Part shown: positions 20,310 through 22,835 of the stretch, one piece after another
How the letters are laid out: each line of letters starts with the position of its first letter
Numbering within the stretch: position 1 is the stretch's first letter
Assembly (NCBI GenBank): GCA_944350405.1
Contig: CALVPC010000003.1
Span: forward strand, 1-22,835
Direction of reading: 5' to 3'
Origin: an uncultured Bacilli bacterium
Lineage (GTDB): Bacteria; Bacillota_I; Bacilli_A; RF39; UBA660
Length of the DNA stretch: 22,835 nucleotides
Notes under the pieces: generated by a model
What the model was told of the DNA's origin: nothing
The model's database searches: none
The model's input: the letters and a program-made list of their open reading frames with translations, nothing else
Translations under genes and position numbers: made by a program

Positions 20310-22040
20310 TTATTTTACTATACCACGAACTAGCGATTTAGGTTCTTCTTTTGTTTCAATTTCAGATGTATAAGTTATTCCATTGCTTTGAATTTCTATT
20401 ACCTTTTTGCTAGCTGTTTCTGTATTAGTTTCAGTATTATATGTTACTTGTTCATCTATAACTTGATCTTTTTCAAGACCAGCTTGGTATTGTTTTTGTC
20501 CATTAGCATATCCTGCTTGATATCCTTCTTTATAGCCTTCTTGATATGCTGCGGAACCTGTACAACTTGGGTTGCTTGCTACATTTGCTAATCCGTCTTT
20601 TCTACCTGCGGCCCATCCAGCTTCCCATCCTTTTGCTTTTTCTTGCAATTTTTGTTCTTCTTGATTACTAATTTCTTCAGAATCACTTACAGATGTATCA
20701 ACTTTACCGTCACCATCTGTATCTACATATGTATTATCTTTTGCATCTTCTTCTGCTTTTTCTACGGCATCTTGTCCGAATTTATTTACTGCCTCTTCTT
20801 TTGTGATGCTTTCTTTTTTAGTAGTTGTTTGTTTTTTAGTTATTTTAGATGTAGAAGAGGAATTATTTAGTAAGTTTGATTCTTTAGCCATTGCTTCTGC
20901 TGTTTTTGATGCATCAAATAATTCTCTTGACTTTAGATCAACTTTAATATTTTCTTCATTCATTATGTCATATGCTTGTAATGCTAATTTATATACTTCA
21001 GAATCTGAGTTTTCTTTGGCACTTATATAATTTAAAGAATAGTTTAAAATAGCATTATCTGTTTTTGTTCTGTCTTGATATTTAGTTATTGTATTTCCAT
21101 CAATTGCTCCTTTTAATCCAGCAATTTGTAAGTTACCATCATATGCTGAAAGTGATGTTGCTTCTGGATAAGTTTCAGGAGTTGTATATAATTTTGCAAA
21201 AGCTTTTCTACAATTTGCATTAGCATTACTGTCTTTATTTAATACACTTTGAACAGAATTTTCAATTTCAACATATTCTGTTTTTACATTTTCATCAACT
21301 ATGAAATTAGAAAATCCACTTTTATTATTAGAAATATACATTGCATCTGTAGAGGCTTTTCCAGCTTCTAAAAAGTTACAAATAACAAGGTCTTTATCTA
21401 TTGTTAATGGAACGTCTATATTAGTAGAGTTGGCTATAGCATCTACTGCTGCTATTTCTTCAGCTTTTAAATATATAGTATTACCATTAGCGTCTTTATG
21501 GTTTAGCATATTTTCATTATATTCTTTTTGAAAATCATTATACATCAAAATTCTATCTACTATAGCTTCTCCATCTTCGCATTTAGCTATTTCATTCAAT
21601 ATTTTATTTAATTGTTCATTATCTGTATATTCGCTATCTACATTTTTTTCTACTGATATTGGTTCTTTTGTATCAATATATTTTTTTACTGCACATCCAA
21701 CGCCAAATATTAAAGTAAGTGTAAGTAATCCTGCTAAAATTTTCTTTTTATTTCTTTTGAAAACATCTTTTAATTTATTTGGAGCTTCAGTTACTTTTGT
21801 TACTTTGTGTACTTCTGGCTTAACTATATCATTGGCTTCAGTATTAACTTTATCTATTATTACATTTTTATTTCTCCAACAATCACCAAAAGGAATATTT
21901 TCTTTTTCAAACTCTTTTTGTGCTCTTAAAATTGTAGTAGCATAGTCTTCTTCTGGTTTTCCATATATTACTTTACCTTTACATTCTATTTGTTCAACTT
22001 TGTTATCTTTCATTAATAATTTAATTTTCATATTATCCAT
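20310..22040 (-). CDS. Membrane protein with cytosolic N-domain and large extracellular domain
   Basis: 576 residues. A cytosolic part (1-98) ends in a Lys cluster (KRNKKK), then one membrane helix (101-118), then about 455 extracellular residues. The first half of the outer part is helical in character (Ala/Glu/Asn-rich). A Ser/Thr/Lys linker (393-415) follows, then a DTDGDGKVDTS loop (440-450) like a calcium-binding type I dockerin/thrombospondin repeat, then Gly-aromatic repeats (471-521) of the form G-[WY]-x-x-G. The signal peptide-like helix is internal, so it is an anchor, not a cleaved leader. Family unknown. The PP2C phosphatase gene lies upstream and could act on the cytosolic domain; that is inference. 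ATG 22040 has GGGGGA. Confidence 0.7.
   Translation of the reverse strand: MDNMKIKLLMKDNKVEQIECKGKVIYGKPEEDYATTILRAQKEFEKENIPFGDCWRNKNVIIDKVNTEANDIVKPEVHKVTKVTEAPNKLKDVFKRNKKKILAGLLTLTLIFGVGCAVKKYIDTKEPISVEKNVDSEYTDNEQLNKILNEIAKCEDGEAIVDRILMYNDFQKEYNENMLNHKDANGNTIYLKAEEIAAVDAIANSTNIDVPLTIDKDLVICNFLEAGKASTDAMYISNNKSGFSNFIVDENVKTEYVEIENSVQSVLNKDSNANANCRKAFAKLYTTPETYPEATSLSAYDGNLQIAGLKGAIDGNTITKYQDRTKTDNAILNYSLNYISAKENSDSEVYKLALQAYDIMNEENIKVDLKSRELFDASKTAEAMAKESNLLNNSSSTSKITKKQTTTKKESITKEEAVNKFGQDAVEKAEEDAKDNTYVDTDGDGKVDTSVSDSEEISNQEEQKLQEKAKGWEAGWAAGRKDGLANVASNPSCTGSAAYQEGYKEGYQAGYANGQKQYQAGLEKDQVIDEQVTYNTETNTETASKKVIEIQSNGITYTSEIETKEEPKSLVRGIVK
20478..20630 (-). repeat. Gly-aromatic repeat segment (G-[WY]-x-x-G) in the 576-residue protein
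   Basis: Residues 471-521 repeat a four-residue pattern: GWEAGWAAGRKDG, then, after a short Cys-containing insert, YQEGYKEGYQAGYANGQ. Glycine every fourth position suggests close helix packing or self-assembly. Confidence 0.7.
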
Positions 22041-22073
22041 TTTAGATTCCCCCTTCTACCTGGATTGGTATGT

Positions 22074-22102
22074 ATTTTACCACTTTTATCGAAATTTGTC
22101 AA
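22074..22102 (-). promoter_or_regulatory. Promoter of the two-gene surface-protein unit
   Basis: Minus strand: perfect -35 TTGACA (22102-22097), exactly 17 bp, -10 TAAAAT (22079-22074). The predicted leader is about 27 nt. One of the best promoters in the window, so these proteins may be abundant. Confidence 0.75.
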
Positions 22103-22154
22103 TATTATACTGATATTTTAATGTTTTCGCTTAAGTATATTCACTTATTTTATT

Positions 22155-22835
22155 TTATTTCCTCTTTAATACTGCTACGGATAAATTATCTTCTCCACCG
22201 TTTAACTTTCTATAATACATTCCATTATCATTTATTGAATTATAACTAGTAGTTTTTTTGGCTATTTCTATTAAAATTTCAGCTAAATTGTAATTTTTAC
22301 AATTTTTTATTATGGATTTAATTTCACTTTCTGATAAACTATATGTTATACCATCTGTTAATGCTAATAATATGTCATAATCACTTGGAATTATATTTAT
22401 ATTAATATAAAATTTATCTGCTCCTAGAGCATTGGTTATTAAATTTGATTTTTTATGAAACCTCATTAATTCTTTATTTTTAACTATTTTTTGATCATAT
22501 AAACATTGAACATATGAATCATCTTTAGTTTCTTGATTTAATGTTTTATTTTTATATGTATATATTCTTGAATCTCCAGCGTTAAATATAATTGTTTCTT
22601 TAGGATTATATAAAGCCATACTTAAAGTTGCTGAACCCATATTTTTCCTAATTATTTCTTGATTTATTTTTTCTAATCTAGATTTAAAAACATTTATATT
22701 ATATGTATTATTGTTTTCTGTAATATATTTGTTTGTTTCAAATAAATACATCATATCTTCAAGAAGATAACGACTTGCTTGTTCACTATTTCCGTTTGAA
22801 CTTACTCCATCTGCTACTGCTAATAGTTTTATAGA
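22155..22835 (-). CDS. PP2C-type serine/threonine phosphatase, N-terminus beyond window edge
   Basis: The frame is open to the right edge, so the true start lies outside; the internal ATGs at 22754/22751 are not starts. Visible PP2C (PPM) motifs: LLAVADGVSS (the metal-binding Asp; DGVSS replaces the usual DGMGG), FNAGDSRIYTY, LLALTDGITYSLSESEI, and GGEDNLSVAVLK with the final Asp-Asn pair. These cytosolic, Mn/Mg-dependent enzymes remove phosphate from Ser/Thr and usually oppose a PASTA-type kinase, which is not in the window. About 110 bp separate it from the membrane-protein gene, which has its own promoter, so co-transcription is uncertain. Confidence 0.85.
   Translation of the reverse strand, partial: SIKLLAVADGVSSNGNSEQASRYLLEDMMYLFETNKYITENNNTYNINVFKSRLEKINQEIIRKNMGSATLSMALYNPKETIIFNAGDSRIYTYKNKTLNQETKDDSYVQCLYDQKIVKNKELMRFHKKSNLITNALGADKFYININIIPSDYDILLALTDGITYSLSESEIKSIIKNCKNYNLAEILIEIAKKTTSYNSINDNGMYYRKLNGGEDNLSVAVLKRK

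Noticed and set aside
22751..22754. ATG at 22754 as the start of the PP2C gene
   Set aside because: The frame continues upstream to the window edge through LLAVADGVSS, an essential PP2C metal-binding motif.
1..22835. Mycoplasma-type recoding of TGA as Trp
   Set aside because: ddl, psd and the 198-residue membrane protein end at TGA at sensible positions, and Trp codons in conserved proteins are TGG.

Overview
The window is very AT-rich DNA in which every gene I can support lies on the minus strand. TGA is a normal stop codon (ddl, psd) and Trp is TGG, so the standard bacterial code applies. Strong GGAGG-type ribosome sites, long-form HPF, a TagO/MreB/MurA/Ddl cell-wall set and a SpoIIQ-like gene beside an mbl-type mreB point to a low-GC Gram-positive (Bacillota). 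It is probably a small-genome, walled, gut-type lineage near the mollicute branch; that placement is inference. The surroundings are chromosomal housekeeping. I see no insertion sequence, prophage block, CRISPR array, rRNA or tRNA.

Layout from right to left, the direction of transcription. (1) 22835-18751: a PP2C phosphatase cut by the window edge, then a two-gene unit with a perfect TTGACA promoter encoding two large membrane-anchored, mostly extracellular proteins of unknown function. (2) 18672-14160: a HAD phosphatase, murA, rpmE (own promoter and leader hairpin), rpiB, a YwzB/DUF1146 membrane protein, a SpoIIQ-like degenerate M23 protein and mreB/mbl. This looks like a compacted version of a neighbourhood known from Bacillus, with the spore and ATP synthase genes absent. 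(3) 14086-13043: tagO. (4) 12903-11466: a tightly coupled four-gene operon: a polytopic membrane protein, a previously unlisted 34-residue peptide, an AgrB-like membrane cysteine peptidase and a small HTH-like protein. (5) 11318-9729: hpf and ddl. (6) 9641-7702: a P-loop nucleoside/nucleotide kinase and a membrane-anchored extracellular protein. (7) 7596-3051: fhs (formate-THF ligase), then uvrB with a DUF1287 gene right behind it. (8) 2985-898: HD-domain protein, pssA and psd, a phosphatidylethanolamine operon. (9) 841-1: a frameshifted membrane-protein gene and a second membrane-protein gene cut by the window edge.

The most unusual item is the operon at 11466-12903. It has the catalytic His-x6-Cys spacing of AgrB and a short peptide encoded just before the AgrB-like gene. 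The peptide is built backwards relative to AgrD: an aromatic Ser-containing core near the N terminus, then a cationic amphipathic helix. The sensor-like membrane protein carries no kinase, and no response regulator follows. It could be a minimal peptide-signalling system or a peptide/immunity system. Secondary points of interest are a hairpin that buries the spoIIQ ribosome site, a palindrome inside the uvrB promoter, and a habit of folding stop codons into terminators.
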